Source of the DNA: an uncultured Clostridia bacterium
Lineage (GTDB): Bacteria; Bacillota; Clostridia; TANB77; CAG-465
Direction of reading: 5' to 3'
NCBI GenBank assembly: GCA_949106495.1
Contig: CARYZD010000010.1
Location: 1-64,000, forward strand
Length of the DNA stretch: 64,000 bases
Both the position numbers and the translations under genes were made by a program. The notes below the pieces were generated by a model. The model made no database searches, was not told the DNA's origin, and saw only the letters and a program-made list of their open reading frames with translations. Positions within the stretch are counted from its first letter, which is position 1; every line of letters starts with the position of its first letter. Of the stretch, positions 17,349 through 26,481 are shown one piece after another.

Positions 17349-17464
17349 TTCCTCTCTCCTTTATTATAATATTCTAATAGAAAGTATTAACTTTCTATAC
17401 TTCTTTTTTTAATACATGTATATTTTACCATAATTATGTAAATTAATCAAGTTTGTATTTTAGA

Positions 17465-17497
17465 TATAAAAAAGCAACTAGATTTCTCTAGTTGCTT
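17465..17497 (-). terminator. Terminator after rpmA
   Basis: 11-bp perfect stem (17472-17482 with 17487-17497), TTTC loop; the minus-strand tail is TTTTATATC. Confidence 0.8.
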
Positions 17498-17503
17498 ATA
17501 TTA

Positions 17504-17764
17504 TTATTCTTCTACAGGATATACGCTAACTTTTTTGTCGCTTCTTCCTTTTCTTTCGAATTTAACGACACCGTCAACTCTTGCGTATAAAGTATCATCG
17601 CTTCCGATACCAACGTTAGTACCTGGATGAACTTTAGTTCCTCTTTGTCTATATAATATATTTCCTGCTAAAACGTATTGACCATCTGCTCTTTTAGCTC
17701 CAAGTCTTTTAGCTTCACTATCTCTACCATTTTTAGTAGATCCGCCGCCTTTTTTATGTGCCAT
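17504..17764 (-). CDS. rpmA: Ribosomal protein L27
   Basis: 86 residues. Begins MAHKKGGGSTKNGRDS, the mature L27 N-terminus that reaches the peptidyl-transferase centre. Most Firmicutes make an L27 with a roughly 9-residue N-terminal extension removed by the Prp protease. Here that extension is absent, and so is the prp gene that normally lies between rplU and rpmA. The rest (AKRLGAKRADGQ, GNILYRQRGTKVHPG) is standard. Cotranscribed with rplU, 37 bases apart. Confidence 0.97.
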   Translation of the reverse strand: MAHKKGGGSTKNGRDSEAKRLGAKRADGQYVLAGNILYRQRGTKVHPGTNVGIGSDDTLYARVDGVVKFERKGRSDKKVSVYPVEE

Positions 17765-17801
17765 TTATCTCACTCCTTTTTTATTCACATTACGTCTTAA
17801 A

Positions 17802-18155
17802 TTATTCTGCTACTTCTTCTGTAGCTTTTTTAGCTCTTGTTCCAGTTGTTATTTTTTCAATTTGAATTTTAGTATAAGGTTGTCTATGACCTCTAACTTT
17901 TCTTTCATTTTTCTTAGGTTTGTATTTAAATACTACAACCTTTTTAGCTTTTCCATGTCCAACAACTGTAGCTTTAACTTTAGCTCCTTTAACAGTATCA
18001 GTTCCAACTGTTACTTTATCTCCGTCTGAAACTAATAGAACTTTATCAAAAGTAGTTGTTTTACCTTCTTCTAATTCTTCTAGTCTGTCTACGAAAACAA
18101 TGTCTCCTTCTTGAACTTTGTACTGTTTTCCACTGATTTCAACTATTGCGTACAT
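17802..18155 (-). CDS. rplU: Ribosomal protein L21
   Basis: 117 residues, slightly longer than usual because of a charged C-terminal tail (TTGTRAKKATEEVAE). The core IVEISGKQYKVQEGD at the start and the VFKYKPKKNERKVRGHRQPYT stretch (about 75-95) are typical; binds 23S rRNA in the 50S subunit. Preceded by an L21 leader, followed by rpmA. Confidence 0.97.
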   Translation of the reverse strand: MYAIVEISGKQYKVQEGDIVFVDRLEELEEGKTTTFDKVLLVSDGDKVTVGTDTVKGAKVKATVVGHGKAKKVVVFKYKPKKNERKVRGHRQPYTKIQIEKITTGTRAKKATEEVAE

Positions 18156-18240
18156 AATGTTCCTCCTTAATTCTAACTTTCTCTCGCCATTAAGGTGCTT
18201 ATGCTTAATACCTTTTCTGTGCGGAATACGTGTATTATTT
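18156..18240 (-). promoter_or_regulatory. L21 leader RNA
   Basis: On the minus strand the leader reads CGTATTCCGCACAG...AAGGTATTAAGCATAAGCACCTTAATGGCGAGAG before AAGGAGGAAC. The paired AAGGT/ACCTT element and the GCACAG...GGCGAGAG segments match the Firmicute L21 autoregulatory leader as I remember it. Presumed to be bound by L21 itself. Confidence 0.7.
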
Positions 18241-18290
18241 TAACATAGTAATAAATAATTGTCAATGTTTTTTATCAATTTCTAATTTAT

Positions 18291-18827
18291 TTAATCTTTT
18301 TTATTTATAAATTCTTCAACTATCTTACTTGCTTCATAAAAAACTTCGTCTACTTTTTCTAATTCATCTTTTTTAAATCTTTGTAATACAAAATCTGCCA
18401 TATCTTGTTTTTCATGTTTTAATCCACCCAATCCAATTCTAATTCTTGGCATATTTTGACTAGATAACATTTGAACAATATTTTTCATACCATTATGAGA
18501 ACCACCACTTCCTTTTTCTCTATATCTAAGTGTTCCAAATGGTATATCTATATCGTCAAATATAACAAGAATATCTTCATCTTCTAATTTATACCAATTT
18601 TTCAATTTAACTACTGAATTTCCACTTAAATTCATAAAAGTTGTAGGCTTAGCAAAAATAATTTTTTCTCCATTAATTTTAGTTTCGCCTGTTAAAGCAT
18701 CACAATTATTTTTACTAACATCTACACCATAAATTTTAGATAAATAATCTATAAAAAGCCATCCAACATTATGTCTTGTTTTACTATATTTTTCTCCAGG
18801 ATTTCCAAGTCCTACAATTATTTTCAT
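18291..18827 (-). CDS. pth: Peptidyl-tRNA hydrolase
   Basis: 178 residues. GLGNPGEKYSKTRHNVGW (about 5-22) contains the catalytic His, PTTFMNLSG (about 61-69) the substrate Asn, and FDDIDIPFGTLRYREKGSGGSHNGMKNI (about 90-117) the catalytic Asp and the second Asn. Releases peptides from prematurely dropped peptidyl-tRNA; in a genome with frequent ribosome stalling at an undecoded codon this would matter. Monocistronic. Confidence 0.97.
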   Translation of the reverse strand: MKIIVGLGNPGEKYSKTRHNVGWLFIDYLSKIYGVDVSKNNCDALTGETKINGEKIIFAKPTTFMNLSGNSVVKLKNWYKLEDEDILVIFDDIDIPFGTLRYREKGSGGSHNGMKNIVQMLSSQNMPRIRIGLGGLKHEKQDMADFVLQRFKKDELEKVDEVFYEASKIVEEFINKKD

Positions 18828-19001
18828 TATATTTAAACCATCCTTTTTCTACGTTTTAAAAAATCTATCTTCTTTTTATCCTTAGTTTCGCAAAAACTCT
18901 TGAAAAAATAAGTATTTTATAGTATTATTATATATGAATTAGTTTAATATGTCAATTAGACATCTGTTAACTATTTATATTACTGAAAGTGGTGATTTCG
19001 T

Positions 19002-21500
19002 TTGATAAATAATCTTTTTAAGAAACTGCATATCAAAGCTAAGCCTGAGAAAGTTTTTACATATATTTTCTATGCTATTAGTATAATAGTAGCATTTTAT
19101 TCTTTAACAAGAATATTAAGCTTAGCTGCTGGTACAATTAGAATTAGTGATTGGGTAACTATAGATTCACTATTACCTTATCTAACTTCTATTATATACT
19201 TAATTCCAGCACTTGCATTCTCATTTTTTGTAAACTCTGGAATTGCAAAAAATGATGATCATAAAATAAAAATGTTTATATTTACATGTGTTTTATTAGT
19301 ATTACCAATACTTTACTCAGTTTCAACAACTGTAAACTTTATATCATGGAAAGTATTAGAACACTTACCAAATTATGAGAAAGTATTAAAAACATATCCT
19401 ACACTTATAGCTCCAGCTATAAAGGCTCTATGTTTAGCAATACCATTTATATCTATTACATATATATTAGATTATTTTCTATCTATATATAATAGTGAAG
19501 ATTTAACAAAATCAATTGCAGGTTATGTTGGTCTTACAATTAATGGTAAAAAGAAAAGTGATGCTTTTGATTGTAATACTGTAATTGGTAGTGCAAAAGG
19601 TACTTCTGTTCCAATTGTTGTTCCAGAGAAAAAACGTTATGAAGCAACACTTGTACAAGGAGCTACAGGTACTGGTAAAACAGCTACTGTATTATTACCA
19701 ATGAGTGCTTTAGATATTGAGAAAAAATTCTTCTTTAGAGAATATTCTAAAAAAATTGGATATGCTATGTTAAAAAAAGGTATCGCATATATGAATGGTC
19801 CTTACGACAACAGATATGTAAATAGAAACTTTTCTTTAAATCTGTTAAGACCTAAAAATGGAATGGAAGATCAATTTGATAGTGAAGTTGCTCCTCTAGT
19901 TCAATATAAAGATAATGCAACAGGTGTTACAACCTATAGAAACTTAGGTATAACTATTGTTGAAAATGATGGTAACTTTATATCTCAATTTATTGGAGTT
20001 GCAAAAAACTTTGATATGGATGTATTATCTATTGACCCTGCAAATCCAGACACAACATTAAGCATAAATCCATTTGCTATACCAGACCCTGCTAAGGCAG
20101 CATCTATAGTAGCAGATGTTCTTATGGCAATGTATGGTAGCGATTCAAAAGGAAGCAGCGACCCATTCTTTACACAGGTTACAATTGATGCATTCCAAAA
20201 CTTAACAATATTACTTAAAGAAATGTATCCTATTCTTCATAATGGAGAGATGGCATCTTTAGAAGATATGCTTGAATTATTATATAACTTTGATGCTGTT
20301 GAAGAAATGACTGAAGAAATGAAAAAAGTTCCAGAACTTGAACAAAAATATAAACTACTTATTAAATATTTTGAAAAGAATTTCTATAAACCAAGTTTAA
20401 ATATAAATGGATATGAAATTCCTGGTACTCGTGGTAGTGGTAGAAAAGATACAGAAAAATTCTTATATGGTGCTATCACTCAACTTAATAACTTAGTTCG
20501 TAACCCAGGACTTAAAGCCGCATTATGTGGTAAGAAAAATGTAATCGATTTTGATAAAGCTCTTGCAAATGGTAGTATAATAACTGCATGCTCAAGAAAA
20601 GGTGACCTTGGTATAATCCAAGCTAAAGCTTTTGGTATGTTCTTTATATTACAATTCCAAGATGCTGTACTAAGAAGAAAAGGAAATGAAGAATCAAGAA
20701 CACCTAACTTCTTATACATAGATGAGTTCCCAGAATACATCACAAAAGATATGGATGTAATGTTTACACTATTTAGAAAATATAGATGTGGTGTTACAGT
20801 TGCTATTCAAAACTTATCTCAACTTGAAAAATCTGGACACTCATACTACAGACAAACAGTACTTGCAAATACAAAAACTCAAATCGTATTTGGTGATACA
20901 GTACCAGAAGATAGCAAATACTGGAGTGGAGCTTTTGGTATGGAGAAAAAAGTAGATGCTACTACACCATATAAATTTGACGAAAAAGGTCAATTAAAAG
21001 CTGATGCAACTAAACTTGATGTTAAAGATAAAGAAAGAATTAAAATACACAAACTTGCAGAACTTGGATTTGGTTCTATGTTCTTTAAAACTAAAACAGC
21101 AAATGGTAAAACAGTATTTGGCGAAGGTAAAACAACTTTCTTAGCATCAAAATACAAAGAAAAACAAAATACACTTATGTTTAACTTTGAAAAATATATG
21201 ATGTCAAAACCCGATACTCCAACTATAACAATGAAAGATAGTGACACTTCATCAAATGATGATAAATTATTTGGAGTTAACACAACAAATAGATTAAAAG
21301 AAGAAATTAAAAAATCTAGTAATATGTCTAATGTTAATGCAAATACAGATTTCATTAAAGTTGGAAATATTAATGATGCACCAAATGATGATTTTGAAAT
21401 AATATTTGAAAATACAGAAGTTACATTAGATAAACAAGGAAATGGTGGAGCAATAACAGAACATTATGAATCTCCAATCATTAAAAGAAATAAAAAATAA
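19002..21500 (+). CDS. VirD4/TraG-like membrane ATPase, stand-alone
   Basis: 832 residues from a TTG start (AAGTGGTGA 6 bases upstream). Four membrane segments (about 19-43, 58-78, 90-110, 135-160), then a RecA-like ATPase: Walker A GATGTGKT (220-227), Walker B FLYIDEF (about 570-576), and a VAIQNLSQL sensor-like stretch. This is the architecture of type IV coupling proteins that pump DNA or protein through conjugation machines. No relaxase, VirB4 or other conjugation gene is nearby; the neighbours are housekeeping (pth, secA). The Asn/Asp-rich C-terminal 90 residues are variable. Role in this cell unknown. Confidence 0.8.
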   Translation: MINNLFKKLHIKAKPEKVFTYIFYAISIIVAFYSLTRILSLAAGTIRISDWVTIDSLLPYLTSIIYLIPALAFSFFVNSGIAKNDDHKIKMFIFTCVLLVLPILYSVSTTVNFISWKVLEHLPNYEKVLKTYPTLIAPAIKALCLAIPFISITYILDYFLSIYNSEDLTKSIAGYVGLTINGKKKSDAFDCNTVIGSAKGTSVPIVVPEKKRYEATLVQGATGTGKTATVLLPMSALDIEKKFFFREYSKKIGYAMLKKGIAYMNGPYDNRYVNRNFSLNLLRPKNGMEDQFDSEVAPLVQYKDNATGVTTYRNLGITIVENDGNFISQFIGVAKNFDMDVLSIDPANPDTTLSINPFAIPDPAKAASIVADVLMAMYGSDSKGSSDPFFTQVTIDAFQNLTILLKEMYPILHNGEMASLEDMLELLYNFDAVEEMTEEMKKVPELEQKYKLLIKYFEKNFYKPSLNINGYEIPGTRGSGRKDTEKFLYGAITQLNNLVRNPGLKAALCGKKNVIDFDKALANGSIITACSRKGDLGIIQAKAFGMFFILQFQDAVLRRKGNEESRTPNFLYIDEFPEYITKDMDVMFTLFRKYRCGVTVAIQNLSQLEKSGHSYYRQTVLANTKTQIVFGDTVPEDSKYWSGAFGMEKKVDATTPYKFDEKGQLKADATKLDVKDKERIKIHKLAELGFGSMFFKTKTANGKTVFGEGKTTFLASKYKEKQNTLMFNFEKYMMSKPDTPTITMKDSDTSSNDDKLFGVNTTNRLKEEIKKSSNMSNVNANTDFIKVGNINDAPNDDFEIIFENTEVTLDKQGNGGAITEHYESPIIKRNKK

Positions 21501-21503
21501 AGT

Positions 21504-21533
21504 AAAAAGGTCTTGCTAACGCAAGGCTTTTTT
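21504..21533 (+). terminator. Terminator
   Basis: Stem 21506-21516 with 21521-21531 (two G-U pairs), TAAC loop, T6 tail. Confidence 0.75.
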
Positions 21534-21541
21534 ACATAATA

Positions 21542-21570
21542 TTGATTAATTTTATATTATATGCTATAAT
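21542..21570 (+). promoter_or_regulatory. SigA promoter, extended -10
   Basis: TTGATT (21542-21547), 17-base spacer, TGCTATAAT (-10 at 21565-21570). It drives the zinc-finger mini-gene. Confidence 0.75.
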
Positions 21571-21649
21571 ATTATTCATACAATTACAAATATTGATTTT
21601 ACAATATAATTATGTGTAATGAAAATAAATTGTTAGGAGGTAGATAAGT

Positions 21650-21829
21650 ATGCTATTAGAAAAAGAATGTGAAGAATGTAATGGTACAGGATATGTAACT
21701 TGCGAAACTTGTAAAGGTGATGGTCGTGTATTTTGGCCTGGCGTAAGTGGTAAAAACTATCCATGTTCAGAATGCCATTCAAAAGGCAAAGTAGAATGTG
21801 AGAATTGTCGTGGTAAAGGATATGTTTAA
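21650..21829 (+). CDS. 59-residue DnaJ-type zinc-finger protein
   Basis: ATG at 21650, AGGAGG 9 bases upstream. The 59 residues hold four CxxCxxxG repeats (CEECNGTG, CETCKGDG, CSECHSKG, CENCRGKG), the same spacing pattern as the cysteine-rich domain of DnaJ, which binds two zinc ions. There is no J domain or substrate domain, so it is the zinc domain alone. It has its own promoter and terminator. Possible roles are redox or zinc chaperoning or holding of a client; none is shown. Confidence 0.85.
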   Translation: MLLEKECEECNGTGYVTCETCKGDGRVFWPGVSGKNYPCSECHSKGKVECENCRGKGYV

Positions 21830-21834
21830 TAAAC

Positions 21835-21865
21835 AAAAAATCTGTGTAAAAACACAGATTTTTTT
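21835..21865. terminator. Terminator
   Basis: 12-bp stem (21835-21846 with 21853-21864) with long A and T runs on either side; convergent with secA and likely bidirectional. Confidence 0.8.
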
Positions 21866-21881
21866 ATGCTACTAATCATCA

Positions 21882-24638
21882 TTATTTATCTTTTCCACAA
21901 CATTGTTTATATTTTTTACCACTTCCACATGGACATGGGTCATTTCTTCCAACCTTTTTCTCTGCTGTAACAGGTTTTCTTTTTGGTGTATCTTCCCCAC
22001 CTGCATTAGTAAACATGTTAGTAACTTTATTATTCATTTTTACATTCATTACTTCTTCTCTTTTTTTAGGTTTTAAAGAAAATACTGCTTTTACTGATTC
22101 TTCTCTTATTGATTTACTTAATTCTTCAAACATATTATATGATTCTATTTTATATGCTTGAATTGGATTTGTTTGTGCATAAGCTCTAAGTCCTATACCT
22201 TCTTTTAATGCCGTTATAGCATCAATATGATCCATCCATTTTTGATTTACTGTATTTAAAACTAAATATCTAGCAATTCTATTAAATTCATCTTCTATAT
22301 TAAGTTTTTTAGCTTCTTCAAGTCTATTATTATAAATACTATCTACTTTTGACTTTAATGTTTCAATCATATCTTCTTCATTTAAGCTTTTTATATCTTC
22401 TTTTGAAATTATATCATCTTCCCCAAAATAGTTCTTTAAAATAGCATTTACGGCTGGATAATCCACACTTTCAATGTTGTCTGCATCTTCAAAGTATTCC
22501 TTTGAAATATTTACTAATAATCCAGAGTATAATTTTTTAATAATATCTGAGATATCTTTACTTTCAATTACTTCTCTTCTTTGAGAGTAAATTATTTCTC
22601 TTTGTTGATTCATTACATCATCATATTCAAGTACATTCTTTCTAATACTATAATTTCTGCCTTCAACCTTCTTTTGTGCAGTTTCTATTGTATTTGTAAG
22701 CATTCCTTGTTCAATTGGCATATCATCTGGTATTCCTAATCTATCAATTATAGCAGCCATTCTGTCTGAACCAAATAGTTTCATTAAATCATCATCCATA
22801 GCAATATAAAATCTTGAAGCTCCTGGGTCACCTTGACGTCCAGAACGACCTCTTAGCTGATTATCTATACGACGTGATTCATGTCTTTCACTACCAATAA
22901 TTCTAAGTCCACCAGCTGCAATAACTTTTTCTTTTTCCTTTTGAATTTCTGGTCTGTACTTATCTTCTATTTCTTTCATATCTTTTTTAGCAGAAATAAC
23001 TCTTTCATCTTTATTATCTATTGGAGTTATTGCAAGCTCAATTTCTTCTGGAGTATATCCTTTTTTAGCTAGTTCACTTCTAACAATAAATTCTAAATTT
23101 CCTCCAAGCATAATATCTGTACCACGTCCTGCCATATTAGTAGCAATTGTTACAGCTTTAAATTTACCAGCTTGAGCAATAATTTCAGCTTCTTTTTCAT
23201 GGAATTTTGCGTTTAACACTTGATGTGGTATTTTCATTTTCTTAAGTAATCCACTAATTATCTCAGATTTATCTATTGATACTGTACCAACAAGAACAGG
23301 TTGACCTTTTTCATAACATTCAGCTACTTCTTTAGCTATAGCTTCAAACTTAGCTTTTTGATTTTTATATATGACATCATTAAAGTCTTGTCTTAGTATT
23401 GGTTTATTAGTTGGAATCTCTACTATATCTAATTTATATATTCCTTTAAATTCATCTTCTTCTGTTTTTGCTGTACCAGTCATACCAGCAAGCTTATTAT
23501 ATAATCTAAAATAATTTTGGAATGTAATTGTTGCAAGAGTTTGAGATTCATTAGCAATTGTAACTCCTTCTTTTGCCTCAATTGCTTGATGAAGTCCATC
23601 ACTATACCTTCTTCCATCCATTACACGTCCTGTAAATTCATCTACAATTAGAACTTTTCCATCTCTAACTATATAGTCTATATCTCTATTCATTATTCCA
23701 TAAGCTCTTAAAGCTTGGTTTACATGGTGAGATATAGCAAGATTTGATACATCAGATAATGATTCTATACCAAAATACTTTTCAGCTTTTTTAGTACCAT
23801 TGTTTGTTAATGCTACAGTTTTAGCTTTCAAATCTATAATGTAGTCATAATCTTCATCTGCTTCATCAAATTCCTTATCATTATTTTCAATAATTTTTCT
23901 TGGTTTTAATGTTTTTGCAAAAGAATCTGCTCTCTTATATAAATCACTTTGCTTATTTACATTACCAGAAATTATAAGGGGAGTTCTTGCCTCATCAATT
24001 AAAATACTATCTATTTCATCTACTATTGCAAAATTTAAATCTCTTTGAACCATAGACTCTTTATCCATAGTCATATTATCTCTTAAATAATCAAAACCAA
24101 ATTCATTATTTGTACCATAAGTAATATCAGCATTATATGCTTTTCTCTTTTCATCTGGTGACATATTAGGAACAACAAGACCAACTGTAAGTCCTAAAAA
24201 ATTATATAATTTTCCCATCCATCTACTATCTCTTGTAGCAAGGTAATCATTTACTGTTACTACATGTACACCTTTTCCAGATAACGCATTTAAATATACT
24301 GGTAATGTTGCAACTAAAGTTTTACCTTCACCAGTTTTCATTTCTGCAATTCTTCCTTGGTGAATAATAATACCACCAATAAGTTGTACTCTAAAGTGTC
24401 TCATTCCAAGTACCCTACTTGAAGCCTCTGCAACTGTTGCATATGCTTCTGGTAAAATATCATCTAATGTTTCACCATTTTTTACTCTATCTTTAAACTC
24501 TTGTGTTTTATTTCTTAATTCTTCATCTGTTAATTTTTTTAAGTCTTCCTCTATGAGTTCTATTTTATCTACTAGTGGCTCAATTCTTTTAATTTCTCTA
24601 CCACTATAACTTCCAAATATTTTTTCTAAAAGCTTCAT
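21882..24638 (-). CDS. secA: Preprotein translocase ATPase SecA
   Basis: 918 residues. Walker A MKTGEGKTL (about 101-109), the DEAD-like VDEIDSILIDEARTPL (about 206-221), the NMAGRGTDI motif (about 503-511) and the RGRSGRQGDPG motif (about 594-604) are present. The C-terminus is a complete SEC-C zinc motif (CPCGSGKKYKQCCG), used for SecB or ribosome contacts. Powers export through SecYEG. GGAGG lies 10 bases before the ATG. Monocistronic. Confidence 0.98.
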   Translation of the reverse strand: MKLLEKIFGSYSGREIKRIEPLVDKIELIEEDLKKLTDEELRNKTQEFKDRVKNGETLDDILPEAYATVAEASSRVLGMRHFRVQLIGGIIIHQGRIAEMKTGEGKTLVATLPVYLNALSGKGVHVVTVNDYLATRDSRWMGKLYNFLGLTVGLVVPNMSPDEKRKAYNADITYGTNNEFGFDYLRDNMTMDKESMVQRDLNFAIVDEIDSILIDEARTPLIISGNVNKQSDLYKRADSFAKTLKPRKIIENNDKEFDEADEDYDYIIDLKAKTVALTNNGTKKAEKYFGIESLSDVSNLAISHHVNQALRAYGIMNRDIDYIVRDGKVLIVDEFTGRVMDGRRYSDGLHQAIEAKEGVTIANESQTLATITFQNYFRLYNKLAGMTGTAKTEEDEFKGIYKLDIVEIPTNKPILRQDFNDVIYKNQKAKFEAIAKEVAECYEKGQPVLVGTVSIDKSEIISGLLKKMKIPHQVLNAKFHEKEAEIIAQAGKFKAVTIATNMAGRGTDIMLGGNLEFIVRSELAKKGYTPEEIELAITPIDNKDERVISAKKDMKEIEDKYRPEIQKEKEKVIAAGGLRIIGSERHESRRIDNQLRGRSGRQGDPGASRFYIAMDDDLMKLFGSDRMAAIIDRLGIPDDMPIEQGMLTNTIETAQKKVEGRNYSIRKNVLEYDDVMNQQREIIYSQRREVIESKDISDIIKKLYSGLLVNISKEYFEDADNIESVDYPAVNAILKNYFGEDDIISKEDIKSLNEEDMIETLKSKVDSIYNNRLEEAKKLNIEDEFNRIARYLVLNTVNQKWMDHIDAITALKEGIGLRAYAQTNPIQAYKIESYNMFEELSKSIREESVKAVFSLKPKKREEVMNVKMNNKVTNMFTNAGGEDTPKRKPVTAEKKVGRNDPCPCGSGKKYKQCCGKDK

Positions 24639-24794
24639 ACCTCATGTCCTCCATTTCGGACTAATTATATCATAAATGTAATAAAAATAAAATAGATAGT
24701 TATAATAATAGAACTTTATTTACTTTTATTAATTTATTAGTAATATTTGATTAAAAATTTAATATATATTTAATAGGAATAGTGGAGGAACTTT

Positions 24795-25280
24795 ATGTTT
24801 GTTGTTAATATAAAAATGAATTATAAAAAAATACTAATAGCATGTGTAATTTGTGCTTTAATAATAGCTTCAGTAGTTGAATTTGGTGTAAAAGATAATT
24901 TTATTCTTACAAGTTCAAATATAGATAATTACGATTACGAGATTACTGATGATAATTTTATAAAAAATATAGAAAAAATACATAATAATATTGATGAAAA
25001 TATAGGAAAAACAATAAAATTATCCGGTTTTGTATATACTATGCCAGACTTTAAAGAAGGTTTTTTTATTTGTGGTAGATATATAGAAATGGATAGTGAA
25101 ACTCAAGTTGCAGGATACCTTTGTAATTATGTTGGAGATGCAACAATTGAAGAAAATGAATGGATTGAAGTTACAGGAAGCATTATAAAAGGAGATTATA
25201 ATGGAGAAATACCAGTTATAAAAGTAAATACAATAACAAAAATACCTGCTCCTGCTAATATGTTTATACAGAAAAAATAA
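24795..25280 (+). CDS. Membrane-anchored OB-fold-like protein (DUF1980-like)
   Basis: 161 residues, GGAGG upstream. An N-terminal membrane segment (about 13-31) is followed by a domain with GKTIKLSGFVY (about 75-85), FFICGRYIEM, a YLCNYV segment, and NEWIEVTGSI (about 124-133). The order resembles the C-terminal domain of the DUF1980/TIGR03943 family, which often lies beside predicted permeases; here no permease is adjacent. The family match is tentative. Confidence 0.6.
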   Translation: MFVVNIKMNYKKILIACVICALIIASVVEFGVKDNFILTSSNIDNYDYEITDDNFIKNIEKIHNNIDENIGKTIKLSGFVYTMPDFKEGFFICGRYIEMDSETQVAGYLCNYVGDATIEENEWIEVTGSIIKGDYNGEIPVIKVNTITKIPAPANMFIQKK

Positions 25281-25283
25281 TAA

Positions 25284-25322
25284 AAAAATCTCAAATATTA
25301 AATTAGTATTTGAGATTTTTTT
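25284..25322. terminator. Terminator between convergent genes
   Basis: A stem of about 14 bp (25284-25297 with 25307-25320) flanked by A and T runs. Confidence 0.75.
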
Positions 25323-25330
25323 ATTATATA

Positions 25331-25882
25331 CTATTTCCTTAAAGTCTTTTTTATATCTTCAAGTATTGTAACATCAATATCTTCTTCTTTTATTTCTGGG
25401 TCTGGATTTGTATCGCTAAAACACATTTTTACTTGTTTTGAATTCTTTATTTTTTCTATATGTGCCATAATTGTAGTATATAAAGTAATATATACTTCTA
25501 TTTCATATCCTTCTTTTTCAATTAGTTTTCTTACATATTCAACCATTTCTGAATCTTGTGGATTAGCAAATGCTACATATACTTTATTTCCAACCTTTTC
25601 AAACGGTAATGCTCTATATGTAATTATAATATCTGATGGTAAAAAATTTAATGGATTTACAGATAATTTTCTCTCAATTATTGCAGATTTTACTTCCAAA
25701 TTAGAAGATAAAACTTCAAGTAAATCTTCTTTATCACACATATCTAAAACATCAACAATTTCTCCAAATTTTAGTTCTGGATGCTCATTTTGATAATTTA
25801 AAACTATATTAACATCTTTTTTTGTAAGTACTTTTCTCTTTATAAATTCTTCACCAATTGGTAATTTTATCTCTTCGTTCAT
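25331..25882 (-). CDS. Stand-alone MshEN / GspE N-terminal domain protein
   Basis: 183 residues, soluble. GEEFIKRKVLTKKDVNIVL (about 9-27), FGEIVDVLDMCDKEDL, then VNPLNFLPSDIIITYRALPFEKVGNKVYVAFANPQD (about 76-111): the order of the N-terminal domain of type II secretion/type IV pilus ATPases, which in MshE binds cyclic di-GMP. No ATPase domain follows and no pilus genes are nearby. It could be a c-di-GMP or partner-binding module; inference only. Confidence 0.75.
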   Translation of the reverse strand: MNEEIKLPIGEEFIKRKVLTKKDVNIVLNYQNEHPELKFGEIVDVLDMCDKEDLLEVLSSNLEVKSAIIERKLSVNPLNFLPSDIIITYRALPFEKVGNKVYVAFANPQDSEMVEYVRKLIEKEGYEIEVYITLYTTIMAHIEKIKNSKQVKMCFSDTNPDPEIKEEDIDVTILEDIKKTLRK

Positions 25883-25961
25883 ATTATTTTCCTCCTAAAA
25901 AAGTCAAATCAACTCATAAATATATTATAGCATATAAATTTATTTTTGAATACAATAAAAA

Positions 25962-25990
25962 TAAAAGATGAAATAAAATTTCATCTTTTA
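25962..25990 (-). terminator. Terminator
   Basis: 12-bp stem (25962-25973 with 25979-25990) with a T-rich minus-strand tail, just after the gene ending at 25993. Confidence 0.7.
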
Positions 25991-25992
25991 AA

Positions 25993-26469
25993 TTATTTAT
26001 CATTTAAGTAAGTAATATTACCTTGTTTATCTATAATATAGTTTCTCAAATATGTATATATACAATTATCTATACCTATTTTATCTAATGAAACAATATA
26101 TCTTGCCTCGTCTTCATTATTTTCTGCTACTTTAAAATTGTCTTTTCCATCTATAGTTTCTTTTACAATATATTTATATTCTTCATCTTTTTTTGTGACA
26201 AAATAAATATCTATATCACTTAAAGAACCAATATCTGCAATTTCTATTTTAGCATCAATACTAGTTTCTATTTTTTCAATTATTGCGCTTAATTTTTGTG
26301 TAGCATTTTCACACATATATTCAGATTCAACTTTAATATTTTGTTTTTCTATATCTTTATTTTTTTCTACTATTGTATCATCCTTTATTTTTAGAGCTAA
26401 AAAAACAGTAATTGCTATTATAATATTTACTAAAATTAAAATCCCTAAAGTCCTAAGAAATTTTTTCAT
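25993..26469 (-). CDS. Small membrane-anchored protein, unknown
   Basis: 158 residues. One N-terminal membrane segment (about 7-27), then a predicted extracytoplasmic domain with alternating Lys/Glu strands (DIYFVTKKDEEYKYIVKE, GKDNFKVAENNEDEARYIVSL). No family recognised. It starts 12 bases after the next gene upstream and probably shares a transcript with it. Confidence 0.6.
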   Translation of the reverse strand: MKKFLRTLGILILVNIIIAITVFLALKIKDDTIVEKNKDIEKQNIKVESEYMCENATQKLSAIIEKIETSIDAKIEIADIGSLSDIDIYFVTKKDEEYKYIVKETIDGKDNFKVAENNEDEARYIVSLDKIGIDNCIYTYLRNYIIDKQGNITYLNDK

Positions 26470-26481
26470 AGAATTTTCTCC

